NCBI GenBank assembly: GCA_036272915.1
Contig: DATAXV010000018.1
Location: forward strand, 1-64,000
Reading direction: 5' to 3'
Length of the DNA: 64,000 nucleotides
Source: DATAXV01 sp036272915
GTDB lineage: Bacteria > Chloroflexota > Dormibacteria > Dormibacterales > Dormibacteraceae
The number at the start of each line of letters is the position of its first letter. Within the stretch, counting starts at the first letter, position 1. The notes under the pieces were generated by a model. It was not told the origin of the DNA, did no database searches, and saw only the letters and a program-made list of their open reading frames with translations. The position numbers were made by a program, and so were the translations under genes. Shown here piece after piece: positions 15,029-23,087 of this stretch.

Positions 15029-17050
15029 GTGCCCAAAGAGGGCCCGGAGCGGGTAAGGAACGTCGCCATCCTCGGTCACTCCCACGATGGCAAGACGACG
15101 CTGGCGGAGGCGTTGATGTTCGCCGCCGGCGCCATCCCACGGATGGGAGCGACAGAGCAGGGCACGAGCGCGCTCGACTTCGAGCCTGAGGAACAGCGCC
15201 GCCGCATCTCGATCAATCTGGCGGTCGGCCACCTCGAGTTCGAAGGGGTCAAGGTCAACCTCCTCGACACCCCCGGCTTCTTCGACTTCGCCGGTCAGGT
15301 CGTGGCCGGCCTCGGCGCCGCCGACGGCGCGCTCCTCGTCGCCAGCGCCGGCACCGACATCGCGGTCGGCACCGAGCTCGCCTGGGACCGCCTCTCCGAG
15401 CGGTCGACGCCGCGCCTGATCGTGGTCACGAAGCTGGACAAGGAGAACGCCGACTTCCTGGCCACGGTCGACCGCCTGCGCGAGCGCTTCAACCCGAGGC
15501 CGGTGGCGTTGCACCTGCCGTTGAGCGGCCCCGGCGGCTTCGAAGGGGTCGTCGACCTGCTCAACGGCACCGCCCACCGCAGCAAGCCGGACGGCACCGA
15601 GGAGGACATCCCGGTGCCCGACGAGCTCAAGGCGCTGGTCGCGGAGCGCTGCGAGCAGGTGACCGAGGCGGCCGCCGAGGGCGACGACGAGCTTCTCGAG
15701 AAGTACCTCGAGGAGGGGACGCTGACCGAGGAGGAGATCGAACGCGGGCTGCGCGAGGGTGTCGCCGCCGGCAAGGTGTGCCCGGTGCTGGCCTGCTCGC
15801 CCACGACCCTGGTCGGGGTGCGGGCCTGCCTCCGATCCATGACCCATCTGCTGCCGCCGCCCCAGGTCAGGGCGGACGGCGACCCCAGCGTCTTCGTCTT
15901 CAACACCACCGCCGACCCCTTCGTCGGCCGGGTCAGCTACTTCAAGGTCCTGAGCGGCACCGTCCGCTCCGACCAGCAGCTGGCCAACCCGGGCCGCGGC
16001 ACCACCGAGCGACTGGGCCAGCTCTTCTACCCCCAGGGCAAGGAGCACGAGAACGCTCAGCGGGTGGAGGCCGGCGACATCGGCGCGGTCACCAAGCTCG
16101 TGCACACGTTCACCAACGACGTGCTCGGCTCCAACGGCGTCTCGGCGCCGGCGTCGGCGGCGCCGCTGGCCTGCTACGCGCTCGCCATCTTCCCCAAGTC
16201 CCGGGGCGACGAGGTGAAGATCTCGACCGGCCTCGCGCACCTGGTGGAGGAGGATTCCAGCCTCCACATCGAGCGCAACGAGGAGACCAAGCAGCTCCTG
16301 GTCAGGGGCCTCGGCGACGTCCACGTCGACGTCGTCCTCGAGAAGCTGAAGCGCAAGTACGGCGTCGACGCCACCACCGAGCTCCCCCGTATCCCCTACC
16401 GGGAGACGGTGCGGGGATCCAGCCGCGCCGAGGGCCGCCACGTCAAGCAGAGCGGCGGCCACGGCCAGTACGGCATCTGCCAGATCGAGGTGGAGCCGGT
16501 CGAACGCGGCGAGGGCTTCATCTGGGAGGACAAGATCTTCGGCGGATCGATCCCCCACAACTTCCGGCCCTCGGTGCAGAAGGGCGTGCAGGAGGCGATG
16601 TCGCACGGCATCGTCGCCGGCTACCCGATGGTCGACATCAGGGTCCGCCTGGTCGACGGGAAGTACCACACCGTGGACTCCTCGGACATGGCCTTCCAGA
16701 TCGCCGGATCGATCGCCATCCGCCACGCCACCCTCGACGCCGATCCGGTCCTTCTGGAACCGGTCGACGAGGTCGAGGTCCGCGTGCCTGAGCGATACCT
16801 GGGCGACATCATGTCCGACCTCAACGCCAAGCGAGGCCGGATCTCCGGCACCGAGATGGACGGCGAGCACCAGGTCATCAAGGCTCACGTGCCCCAGTCG
16901 GAGATGCAGCGCTTCGCCCTCGACCTTCGCTCGATGACCCAGGGCCGTGGCTCCTTCACGGCCGGGTTCTCCCACTACGAGGAGGTACCCGCCCACCTCG
17001 CCAAGCCGCTGATCGACTCCTTCCAGAAGGAGCACGCGGCCAGGGACTGA
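15029..17050 (+). CDS. EF-G-like translational GTPase (EF-G2 type paralog)
   Basis: 673 residues with the full five-domain layout of elongation factor G. G1 is GHSHDGKTTL rather than the canonical AHIDAGKTT; G3 is DTPGFFDF; G4 is TKLDKE instead of NKxD. Domain II (DPFVGRVSYFKVLSGTV), domain IV (GRHVKQSGGHGQYGICQIEVEP) and domain V (LGDIMSDLNAKRGRISGTEM) follow. These departures, especially at the G1 and switch I regions (EQRRRISINL), mark the FusA2/EF-G2 group, which accompanies but does not replace EF-G. Function in this group is unsettled; weak ribosome-stimulated GTPase or stress roles have been proposed. Confidence 0.85.
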   Translation: MPKEGPERVRNVAILGHSHDGKTTLAEALMFAAGAIPRMGATEQGTSALDFEPEEQRRRISINLAVGHLEFEGVKVNLLDTPGFFDFAGQVVAGLGAADGALLVASAGTDIAVGTELAWDRLSERSTPRLIVVTKLDKENADFLATVDRLRERFNPRPVALHLPLSGPGGFEGVVDLLNGTAHRSKPDGTEEDIPVPDELKALVAERCEQVTEAAAEGDDELLEKYLEEGTLTEEEIERGLREGVAAGKVCPVLACSPTTLVGVRACLRSMTHLLPPPQVRADGDPSVFVFNTTADPFVGRVSYFKVLSGTVRSDQQLANPGRGTTERLGQLFYPQGKEHENAQRVEAGDIGAVTKLVHTFTNDVLGSNGVSAPASAAPLACYALAIFPKSRGDEVKISTGLAHLVEEDSSLHIERNEETKQLLVRGLGDVHVDVVLEKLKRKYGVDATTELPRIPYRETVRGSSRAEGRHVKQSGGHGQYGICQIEVEPVERGEGFIWEDKIFGGSIPHNFRPSVQKGVQEAMSHGIVAGYPMVDIRVRLVDGKYHTVDSSDMAFQIAGSIAIRHATLDADPVLLEPVDEVEVRVPERYLGDIMSDLNAKRGRISGTEMDGEHQVIKAHVPQSEMQRFALDLRSMTQGRGSFTAGFSHYEEVPAHLAKPLIDSFQKEHAARD

Positions 17051-17122
17051 CGCCGGCCGCGATCGCGCTGCCGGAGCCGGATGCGACGTGGATCGCGGGC
17101 CGCGCTGAGCCATGATTGCGCC

Positions 17123-18730
17123 ATGGCCGCGACCTACGATGCGATCGTCATAGGCGGCGGCGTGACCGGAGCCGGCGTGGCCAGGGACCTCGCTCTCCGC
17201 GGCCGGTCGGTTCTGCTGCTGGAGAAGGGCGACTGGGGCGGTGGCACCTCCGGTTCCTCGAGCTGGATGATCCACGGCGGCCCCCGCTACCTCACCTTCG
17301 ACTGGGAGACGACGCGACTGAGCTGCGTCGACGCGGGGCACATCGTCCGCATCGCCCGCCATCTGGTCCACCGCTGCGTCTTCCTCCTGCCGGTGCTCCC
17401 CCGCGACCGCAACGGGCTGGAGCAGATGGACACGGCGATGGAGGTGTACGACCGGTTCCAGCCACTCAAGCACTCGCATCCACACCGGCGGCTGGCACCG
17501 GAGGAGGCGCGGCGGCTCGAGCCCGGCCTGACCGACGGGCTGCTGGGTGCCCTGACCATGGAGGAGTGGGGCGTCGACCCGCACCGGCTGGTCTGGGCCA
17601 ACGTCCTCGACGCCCGGAACCACGGCGCGGTGGCCGCCAACCATTCGCCGGTGGTGTCTCTGCTCCGCGACGGCGCCCGCGTGGTCGGGGTGCGCTACCG
17701 GCAGGGCGGGGCCGTTTGCGACGCGTTGGGGGCTGCCGTCGTCAACGCGACCGGGCCATGGGCGCCGCGGGTGGGGACGATGGCCGGTGTCCGGATCGAC
17801 CTCCGTCCCGCCAAGGGGATCCACATCGTCTACGACCGCCGGGTGTCCAACTACGCGATCTCGTCGGAGGCGATCGACGGCCGCGAGCTGATCCTGGTGC
17901 CGCACGGCCCGATCTCGATCCTGGGCACGACGGATGACGACTACTACGGCGACCTCGACGCGGTACCCGTGCTCGAGGACGAAGTCGCCTACCTGGTCCA
18001 GGGCATGGCCCGCAGCTTCCCCGCGATCGGGCGCTACCGGCCGGTCCGGGCCACGGTCGGCGTCCGTCCCACGCTCTTCGAGTGGCGGCGCTACGAGGAC
18101 GACCTCTCACGCCGCCACGAGGTGGTCGACCACGGCCCGGCCGGCGCCCCCGGCCTGATCTCGGTGCTGGGAGGCAAGCTCTCCATGTACCGGCTGATGG
18201 CGGAGGAGGCCGCCGACCTGGTCTGCTCCCGTCTGGACCAGGCGTCCCCTCCCTCGCGGACGGCGACGACACCGCTGCCCGGAGCGGCGGGTGAAGCGCC
18301 CCCGGCGGCCGAGCTGGCGCGTGCCTATGGCGTCCCCGAGCTGGTCGCGGCCCGGCTGCGCGAGCGCCACGGGGACGGCGTCGTCGCGCTGCTCGAGGAG
18401 AGGCGGGGGGAAGCCCGCCGCGTCGTCTGCCGCTGCGAATTCCTGTCCGAGGCGGAGCTGGCCCATGCCTGCGCGACCGAGCAGGTGACGAGCCTGGCCG
18501 ACGCCTTCCGCCGCGTCGGTCTCGCCGCCGGCCCCTGTGCCGGCACCGCCTGCCTGGAGCGCGCGGCGGAGATCTGCGGCGAGGTCCTGGGCTGGAGCTC
18601 GGTGGAGCGGTCCGACGCCGTGTGGGAGCGCCTGGAGGTCGCATGGCGGGGCCGGGCGCCGCTCCTGGACCGGTGGGGCTGGGCGCAGGAGGAGCTGGCC
18701 TACGGGGCGCGTCGAGGCTGGCGGCGGTGA
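17123..18730 (+). CDS. Glycerol-3-phosphate dehydrogenase GlpA-like, with C-terminal [2Fe-2S] (BFD) domain
   Basis: About 535 residues. The N-terminal FAD Rossmann motif is IVIGGGVTGAGVARDLALRGR, followed by GTSGSSSWMIHGGPRYL, both typical of GlpA/GlpD. The C-terminus adds a BFD-like iron-sulfur domain with CRCEFLSEAEL and GPCAGTACLERAAEI (C-x-C ... C-x4-C), as in anaerobic GlpA. It oxidizes sn-glycerol 3-phosphate and hands electrons on. The next gene overlaps by GTGA and encodes a small CxxCxxC protein, a likely electron-transfer partner. The ATG at 17123 was chosen for the family N-terminus (AATYDAIVIGGG). Confidence 0.85.
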   Translation: MAATYDAIVIGGGVTGAGVARDLALRGRSVLLLEKGDWGGGTSGSSSWMIHGGPRYLTFDWETTRLSCVDAGHIVRIARHLVHRCVFLLPVLPRDRNGLEQMDTAMEVYDRFQPLKHSHPHRRLAPEEARRLEPGLTDGLLGALTMEEWGVDPHRLVWANVLDARNHGAVAANHSPVVSLLRDGARVVGVRYRQGGAVCDALGAAVVNATGPWAPRVGTMAGVRIDLRPAKGIHIVYDRRVSNYAISSEAIDGRELILVPHGPISILGTTDDDYYGDLDAVPVLEDEVAYLVQGMARSFPAIGRYRPVRATVGVRPTLFEWRRYEDDLSRRHEVVDHGPAGAPGLISVLGGKLSMYRLMAEEAADLVCSRLDQASPPSRTATTPLPGAAGEAPPAAELARAYGVPELVAARLRERHGDGVVALLEERRGEARRVVCRCEFLSEAELAHACATEQVTSLADAFRRVGLAAGPCAGTACLERAAEICGEVLGWSSVERSDAVWERLEVAWRGRAPLLDRWGWAQEELAYGARRGWRR

Positions 18731-19137
18731 GCTGGATGCCCCGCGGCCGGGCCGGCGCCACCGTGCGGCTCGGAATCGCCTACATCGGCCATCTCATCCG
18801 ACACGGCGTGTTCAGGACCCACCTGGTCGAGGCGGGCACGGTCGCCGAGCTCTACGCGCCCGACCACCTGACCGCGCTCACCGCGAACGAGCGCGAGCGC
18901 CTGCCGCAGCTCTCACGCTGTGTCAACTGCGGGTTGTGCGCGCTCGCGGCCGGGAGGGTCGCCGGCTTCCGTCCCGGCGATCTGCCGATCGGCTATCTGC
19001 GCGACTACTCGCTGCTGCCCGGGACGGTGCTGCCGGCCTCGGCGAGGGAGGCGCTGGCGGCGGCAGCGGCCACCTGCCCCACCGGCGTCGACCTGCCCGG
19101 GGTGGCGACGATGGTCGTCCGCCTCAGCCCGCCCTGA
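18727..19137 (+). CDS. Small iron-sulfur protein (GlpC/HdrC-like half cluster domain)
   Basis: About 136 residues. CVNCGLC at mid-protein and CPTG near the C-terminus make a C-x2-C-x2-C ... C-P set that can bind one [4Fe-4S] cluster, as in GlpC, HdrC and SdhB. The GTG start overlaps the TGA of the GlpA-like gene, so it is almost certainly co-translated with it. GlpC normally has two clusters and a CCG domain; this much smaller protein may be a reduced electron acceptor. No membrane segment is clear. Confidence 0.7.
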   Translation: MSWMPRGRAGATVRLGIAYIGHLIRHGVFRTHLVEAGTVAELYAPDHLTALTANERERLPQLSRCVNCGLCALAAGRVAGFRPGDLPIGYLRDYSLLPGTVLPASAREALAAAAATCPTGVDLPGVATMVVRLSPP

Positions 19138-19201
19138 CGGCGACGGGTCACCGGGAGCTGCAGCACGAGACGGAGGCGTGTGCTCATTAGTGCACAGTAT
19201 A

Positions 19202-19221
19202 TATCCACATGATGGGCACAA
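19202..19221 (+). repeat. Core of the DnaA-box repeat, partial copy 3
   Basis: TATCCACA-TGA-TGGGCACAA matches the core of the repeat at 39434-39485 except for the 3-base spacer. The flanks do not match. It lies in the 190-base gap before the hypothetical gene at 19329, which otherwise shows only a TATAGT promoter-like hexamer near 19309. Confidence 0.6.
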
Positions 19222-19328
19222 CCTGGGGAAAGGACCCCAGATATGGGGTGGTTGAGGTACCTCGTTAGAGGAGGGGAGCGCGCCACACCTCGACTTGGCG
19301 GCTGCCGGTATAGTGGCCAACGACCGGC

Positions 19329-19667
19329 ATGATCGAGCGAACGGTTCTGGAACAGCAACGCGCGCTGTACTGGCAGAGGCGCCGCGACGACGCGAGGGAA
19401 GGGCCCCGGCTCCTGCTCAAGGAGTCGGACGAGCTCATGTACTGGCTCGAGGAGTGCCTCGTCCAGGGGCTGCGCATCGTACCGGGTTGGCTTATGCCCC
19501 GCCTCACCGTCCTGCTCTCGCACGCCGATCCCGGCCTCGCCTCGGCGCTGGGTGCCGAGCGCCGGCCCGGGCAGATCATGGAGCTCCTATACCGCGCTCA
19601 GGAGCAGCTGATGGAGGAGTCCCTCCGCAACCACCGGCCCGCCCGGATCCTCCGTCTCTTCAGGTAG
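19329..19667 (+). CDS. Hypothetical protein, 112 residues
   Basis: Helical, charged protein with no domain I recognise: IERTVLEQQRALYWQRRRDD, then LLLKESDELMYWLEECL, then a C-terminal helix YRAQEQLMEESLRNHRP. A TATAGT hexamer about 15 bases before the ATG gives a short leader. It stands 7 bases before the PfkB kinase gene, likely in the same transcript. Confidence 0.6.
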   Translation: MIERTVLEQQRALYWQRRRDDAREGPRLLLKESDELMYWLEECLVQGLRIVPGWLMPRLTVLLSHADPGLASALGAERRPGQIMELLYRAQEQLMEESLRNHRPARILRLFR

Positions 19668-19674
19668 CGGCCGC

Positions 19675-20535
19675 TTGACGTCCCTTCTGGTCGCGGGCTC
19701 TATCGCGCTTGATTCGCTACAGGGCGGACGGGTGCGGGAGGAGCTGGGGGGGTCCGCCACCTACTTCTCGCTGGCCGCCTCGCTGTTCCGGCCGGTGTGC
19801 GTCGTCGCCCCGGTCGGCCGTGACGGCGAGGACATCTTCCGCGGCGCGCTGACGGGCCGGCGGAAGATCGACCTGGGCGGCCTCGAGATCGTGGACGAGC
19901 CGACCTACCGCTGGTTTGCCGACGATGAATCCGGCCGGAACGTCGACCTCGGCAGCAAGGATTCGATCTATGACGTCTGGATCCCGCAGGTGCCCCGCGA
20001 ATACCGCGGCTGGGCCTTCTGCGGGTCCATGCGTCCGGACCGCCAGTTGACCGCGGCCCAGGGTTTGGCCGGCTGTGGCCTGCTCGCCGCCGACGCCATG
20101 CGCTCCTACGTCGAATCCGACCCCACCGACGCGCAGGGAGTGCTCCGGCTCGCCGACTGGTACTTCGGCAACGAGGAGGAGCTGTCGGCTCTGGGCGCCA
20201 GCGATCCGGAGCGCTTCCGGACCCAGTGGGACCTGCGCGGCCTCGTCGTCAAGCGGGGGCCCGGCGGGGCGACCGTCTACACCGAGGCCGGGTCGCACCA
20301 CCAGGAGGCCATGTTCGACCCGCCGGCGCGCGACACCACCGGCGCCGGCGACTGCCTGGCCGGCGCCATGTTCGGCCGCTGGCTGGAGCTGGGCGGTGGC
20401 GTCGAAGGCCTGGACGAGGCTCTGCGCTGGGGCGTGGCCGCGGCCACCATCGGCATATCCGAGATCGGGGTGCGGGCGATCGCCCGGGCCAGCCGGAGGG
20501 ACGTCGAGGATCTGGTGCTGGACCACTCACACTGA
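19675..20535 (+). CDS. PfkB-family carbohydrate/nucleoside kinase
   Basis: 286 residues with a TTG start. The N-terminal GGSATYFSLAASLF and the C-terminal PfkB signature ARDTTGAGDCLAGAMFGRWL (Asp catalytic base, anion-hole GAGD) are clear. It phosphorylates a sugar or nucleoside using ATP; ribokinase, adenosine kinase and others share this fold and the substrate cannot be assigned. No Shine-Dalgarno is obvious; the gene follows the 112-residue hypothetical by 7 bases. Confidence 0.87.
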   Translation: MTSLLVAGSIALDSLQGGRVREELGGSATYFSLAASLFRPVCVVAPVGRDGEDIFRGALTGRRKIDLGGLEIVDEPTYRWFADDESGRNVDLGSKDSIYDVWIPQVPREYRGWAFCGSMRPDRQLTAAQGLAGCGLLAADAMRSYVESDPTDAQGVLRLADWYFGNEEELSALGASDPERFRTQWDLRGLVVKRGPGGATVYTEAGSHHQEAMFDPPARDTTGAGDCLAGAMFGRWLELGGGVEGLDEALRWGVAAATIGISEIGVRAIARASRRDVEDLVLDHSH

Positions 20536-20559
20536 GTGGTCCGGCTGTATCGTTGGCCC

Positions 20560-21120
20560 ATGTCCGTGACGGGGACGTTGGGAAACAAGCCGAGTGGCTG
20601 GTGGTACGTCCTCGCCGGGGCTTTCGTCGCCGCGGCCTTCGTCGCCGCCCTCACCATCGTGAGCACGACCCCCTCCCTGACGTCCGTCGGCTCGCCCCAG
20701 TTCTTCGGGCTGCACAACGGCGTCGGCGTGGTCACCGTCTCCAAGCCCGACCACTACGGGATCTTCATCAACGGCACGCCCAGGGCGCAGGCGATATCGG
20801 TGACCGGACCCCAGGATTCATCGGTCGAAACCACCCAGCAGAGCGTTGCCGGCGCCTTCTTCATCGACGGGCGGGCCCGTCATCTGGTCGCCATCTTCAC
20901 CGCGACACGCACCGGCCAGTACCGCTTCCAGCTCAGGGGCGGCGGCGACATGACCATGATCATCGGCCAGCTGCAGCTGAGCGGGCTGGCTCAGCGGGTG
21001 TCGATCGCGGTGCTGATCTGGATCGGCCTGATCTTGTGCGGCATCGCCGCCGGCGCCGTCACCCTGGTGCGCCGGATCAGCTGGCAGCGGCGGGCCGACA
21101 GAGACGGCGGCGACCACTGA
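20560..21120 (+). CDS. Two-pass membrane protein with extracytoplasmic beta-rich domain
   Basis: About 186 residues: TM1 (WWYVLAGAFVAAAFVAALTIV, about 14-35), an outside domain of about 105 residues rich in beta-prone segments (GVVTVSKPDHYGIFINGT; TGQYRFQLRGGGDMTMII), and TM2 (VSIAVLIWIGLILCGIAAGAVTLV). The ATG at 20560 follows TATCGT by 6 bases, the leaderless pattern. No family is recognised. Confidence 0.65.
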   Translation: MSVTGTLGNKPSGWWYVLAGAFVAAAFVAALTIVSTTPSLTSVGSPQFFGLHNGVGVVTVSKPDHYGIFINGTPRAQAISVTGPQDSSVETTQQSVAGAFFIDGRARHLVAIFTATRTGQYRFQLRGGGDMTMIIGQLQLSGLAQRVSIAVLIWIGLILCGIAAGAVTLVRRISWQRRADRDGGDH

Positions 21121-21205
21121 GTCCGCGCCGCACTGTCAGACGTCGCGGAGTCATCCGGCCGGGATACATCACAGGCCTGGAGAACCGGTCCGCGATGACA
21201 GCGTC

Positions 21206-21256
21206 GTCAATTGAAGACGTCAAACGCTTGAATTGACGGCACCGCCTGGATAGAAT
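21206..21256 (+). promoter_or_regulatory. Promoter with overlapping inverted repeat, for the DUF5679 gene
   Basis: TTGAAT (21228-21233), a 17-base spacer and TAGAAT (21251-21256) form a sigma-70-like promoter. An 11-base inverted repeat with one mismatch (21206-21216 and 21227-21237) covers the -35, so it could be an operator. The leader to the TTG start is about 50 bases. Confidence 0.5.
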
Positions 21257-21313
21257 ACGGCGGTTGGCTCCATTGTCGAGCAAAGCTGAGTCCGATACAG
21301 TGAGGTAAACGCA

Positions 21314-21457
21314 TTGGAAGCTTGGTGCCTCAAGTGCAAGAGCAAGGTCGAGGTCAGTAATCCGGAGGCTGTCACCTTCAAGAATGGCAAGCCTGCCATG
21401 AAGGGTAGCTGCCCGACCTGCGGCACGGCGGTTTACAAGATCGGCAAGGCCGGGTGA
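21314..21457 (+). CDS. DUF5679 zinc-ribbon protein, 47 residues
   Basis: A TTG start at 21314 is preceded by GAGG with an 8-base gap. The protein begins MEAWCLKCKSK and ends KGSCPTCGTAVYKIGKAG, with two CxxC pairs flanking NPEAVTFKNGKPA, which is the DUF5679 pattern (related to topoisomerase I zinc ribbons and found in many Chloroflexota-like and actinobacterial genomes). It probably binds Zn and is a nucleic-acid or protein adaptor. A strong terminator follows directly. Confidence 0.85.
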   Translation: MEAWCLKCKSKVEVSNPEAVTFKNGKPAMKGSCPTCGTAVYKIGKAG

Positions 21458-21464
21458 ACTGGCG

Positions 21465-21492
21465 GAGCGCGCCCCTCGGCGGGGGCGCGCTC
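21465..21492. terminator. Bidirectional hairpin between the DUF5679 and TrkA genes
   Basis: GAGCGCGCCCC (21465-21475) pairs with GGGGCGCGCTC (21482-21492), loop of 6, right after the DUF5679 stop and overlapping the stop of the converging TrkA gene. Confidence 0.7.
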
Positions 21493-21898
21493 AGCCGTTC
21501 TCCGCCAGCTTCGGCTCCAGCACGCCGAGGAGGACCTCGGTGGCGGACACTGCCTGATCCACGCCCAGTGCGTGAAAGATCTCGACATTGCTCGGATTGT
21601 TCACACGGGCAATGGTTAGTGGCACGTTGAAGTGTTTCTTTGCAACCTGTAGAGCGATCAGGTTGTCCTCATCGTCGCCGGTCACCGCGGCGACAGCGTC
21701 CGCCCTGTCCATACCAGTGGTGCGCAGGAACGCCATCTCGTCGCCGTCACCGCCCATGACGATGCTGCCCAACTGACTCTCGAGCCATTCGGCCCGGGCC
21801 GGGTTCTTCTCGATGAGCGTGACCTCGTCCCCTCGCTCGAGGAGATCGCGGGCCAGGAAGTAGCCGACCTTTCCTCCACCGATGACGATGACGTACAT
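21491..21898 (-). CDS. TrkA N-domain (RCK) K+ uptake regulatory protein, second of a pair
   Basis: 135 residues: a single Rossmann RCK_N domain with YVIVIGGGKVGYFLARDLLERG, the acidic ribose-binding end TLIEKN, GDGDEMAFL and AVTGDDEDNLIALQ. It binds NAD(H) or ATP and gates a Trk/Ktr-type K+ transporter. The ATG overlaps the stop of the upstream paralog (ATGA). Paired RCK proteins of this size occur as CeoB/CeoC in actinobacteria. No transporter subunit is in the window. Confidence 0.88.
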   Translation of the reverse strand: MYVIVIGGGKVGYFLARDLLERGDEVTLIEKNPARAEWLESQLGSIVMGGDGDEMAFLRTTGMDRADAVAAVTGDDEDNLIALQVAKKHFNVPLTIARVNNPSNVEIFHALGVDQAVSATEVLLGVLEPKLAENG

Positions 21899-22332
21899 CA
21901 GCCCTCCTCGGCGCCCCCGGCCGTGATCAGTCCCCGAATCCGGCTCACGCCGTCGATGGTCGGGCAGTAGGTGAGCAGGCCCAGCTTCCGGTAGATCCCC
22001 TCCCTGATGGGGTCGTAGATGCGGCAGATGACGACAGGGACCTTGAACACGATCTTCGCGATCTGGGCCGCCATGATGTTCCGGTTGTCGCCCTCGGTCA
22101 CGGCGATGAAGCAGTCCGTCTGCTCGATGCCGCTCCGGCGCAAAAGGTCGGCGTCGGTGCCGTCGCCGACGACGACGTTGCCGGGGAAGTCGTCCGGCAG
22201 CGCGCCGCGCTCGTGGGCGTGGCTGAACTGAACTGGATTGCGGTCGATGATGGTTACCGCGTGGCCGTCGTCCATGAGCTCCACGGCAAGCCGCGAACCC
22301 ACGCGCCCACACCCGACGATGACTACGTTCAC
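21898..22332 (-). CDS. TrkA N-domain (RCK) K+ uptake regulatory protein, first of a pair
   Basis: 144 residues, single RCK_N domain: NVVIVGCGRVGSRLAVELMDDG, TIIDRN, GDGTDADLLRRSG, AVTEGDNRNIMAAQIA. It starts with GTG 22332, where TACAAT lies 8 bases upstream and no Shine-Dalgarno is seen, so the transcript is probably leaderless. It is divergent from the small membrane protein at 22389 and translationally coupled to the second TrkA. Confidence 0.88.
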   Translation of the reverse strand: MNVVIVGCGRVGSRLAVELMDDGHAVTIIDRNPVQFSHAHERGALPDDFPGNVVVGDGTDADLLRRSGIEQTDCFIAVTEGDNRNIMAAQIAKIVFKVPVVICRIYDPIREGIYRKLGLLTYCPTIDGVSRIRGLITAGGAEEG

Positions 22333-22388
22333 GCAAACTCATTGTAGTTTCGAGGCACTCTCAGCGCCCCTGGTAGGATGGGGCCGAG

Positions 22389-22574
22389 GTGCGGCTTCCC
22401 TTCCTCTTCACTGGCGTCTTCTCCCTAGCCGTGGGTGTCTGGCTGCTCATGTACTTCGTCTTTGGCAGGCCGGACGGACCCGTCAGCGGGGGCATCGAGG
22501 TGGCCATGGCCTTCACCATGATCGCCTTCGGTTCGTGGGTCGTCTGGCGCCGCGTGACGGGCAAGGAGAGCTGA
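22389..22574 (+). CDS. Small two-helix membrane protein, 61 residues
   Basis: Two hydrophobic helices (FLFTGVFSLAVGVWLLMYFV and VAMAFTMIAFGSWVVW) with a short loop GRPDGPVSGG. GTG 22389 lies 9 bases after TAGGAT (22374-22379). No family is recognised; it is followed by UspA and may share its transcript. Confidence 0.6.
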   Translation: MRLPFLFTGVFSLAVGVWLLMYFVFGRPDGPVSGGIEVAMAFTMIAFGSWVVWRRVTGKES

Positions 22575-22622
22575 GGCCTTGGGCCCGACAGACCTTCGCG
22601 AACCCAGCCACGCCCTGCCACG

Positions 22623-23087
22623 ATGAAGGACAAGAAGGGCCGTCCCTTTCGCATCATGATCGCCGCCGGAGGTCGCAAGATCGACGAGGCGGCGGTCCGG
22701 CTCGCCTGCCGGGTGGCCCGCCAGCGGGCCGCCGACGAGGCCGGAGGCCCGGCCATGATCTACGCGGTCCACGTGATCGAGGTCAATCGCTCCCTGCCTC
22801 TCTCGGCGCCCGTCGAGGGCGAGGTCGAGCACGGCGACGAGGTGCTGGACCGGGTCGAGCAGGTCGCGTCGGAGTTCGACGTCGACGTCGAGACGGAGAT
22901 GGTCCAGGCGCGCGACACCGGTCCCGCGATCGTCGGTGAGGCCGAGGAGTGGGGGGCCGACGTCCTGATCATGGGCCTCCCCTACAAGCGGCGGTTCGGC
23001 GACTTCTACATGGGCAAGACCGTGCCCTACGTGCTCAAGCAGGCCTCCTGCCGGGTGATCCTGATGCGGGAGCGCCTCGACAGCTGA
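22623..23087 (+). CDS. Universal stress protein (UspA fold)
   Basis: 154 residues. RIMIAAGGRKIDEAAVRLACRVA at the N-terminus, an Ala/Glu-rich middle helix region, and ADVLIMGLPYKRRFGDFYMGKTVPYVLKQASCRVILMR at the end. The ATP-binding G-x2-G-x9-G-S/T motif is only loosely kept (GLPYKRRFGDFYMGKTV), so nucleotide binding is uncertain. Cytosolic stress protein; the exact role is unknown. Confidence 0.82.
   Translation: MKDKKGRPFRIMIAAGGRKIDEAAVRLACRVARQRAADEAGGPAMIYAVHVIEVNRSLPLSAPVEGEVEHGDEVLDRVEQVASEFDVDVETEMVQARDTGPAIVGEAEEWGADVLIMGLPYKRRFGDFYMGKTVPYVLKQASCRVILMRERLDS

Noticed and set aside
14984..17905. 973-codon open frame on the minus strand
   Set aside because: Antisense to the EF-G-like gene and the GlpA-like gene, with no domain and biased composition.
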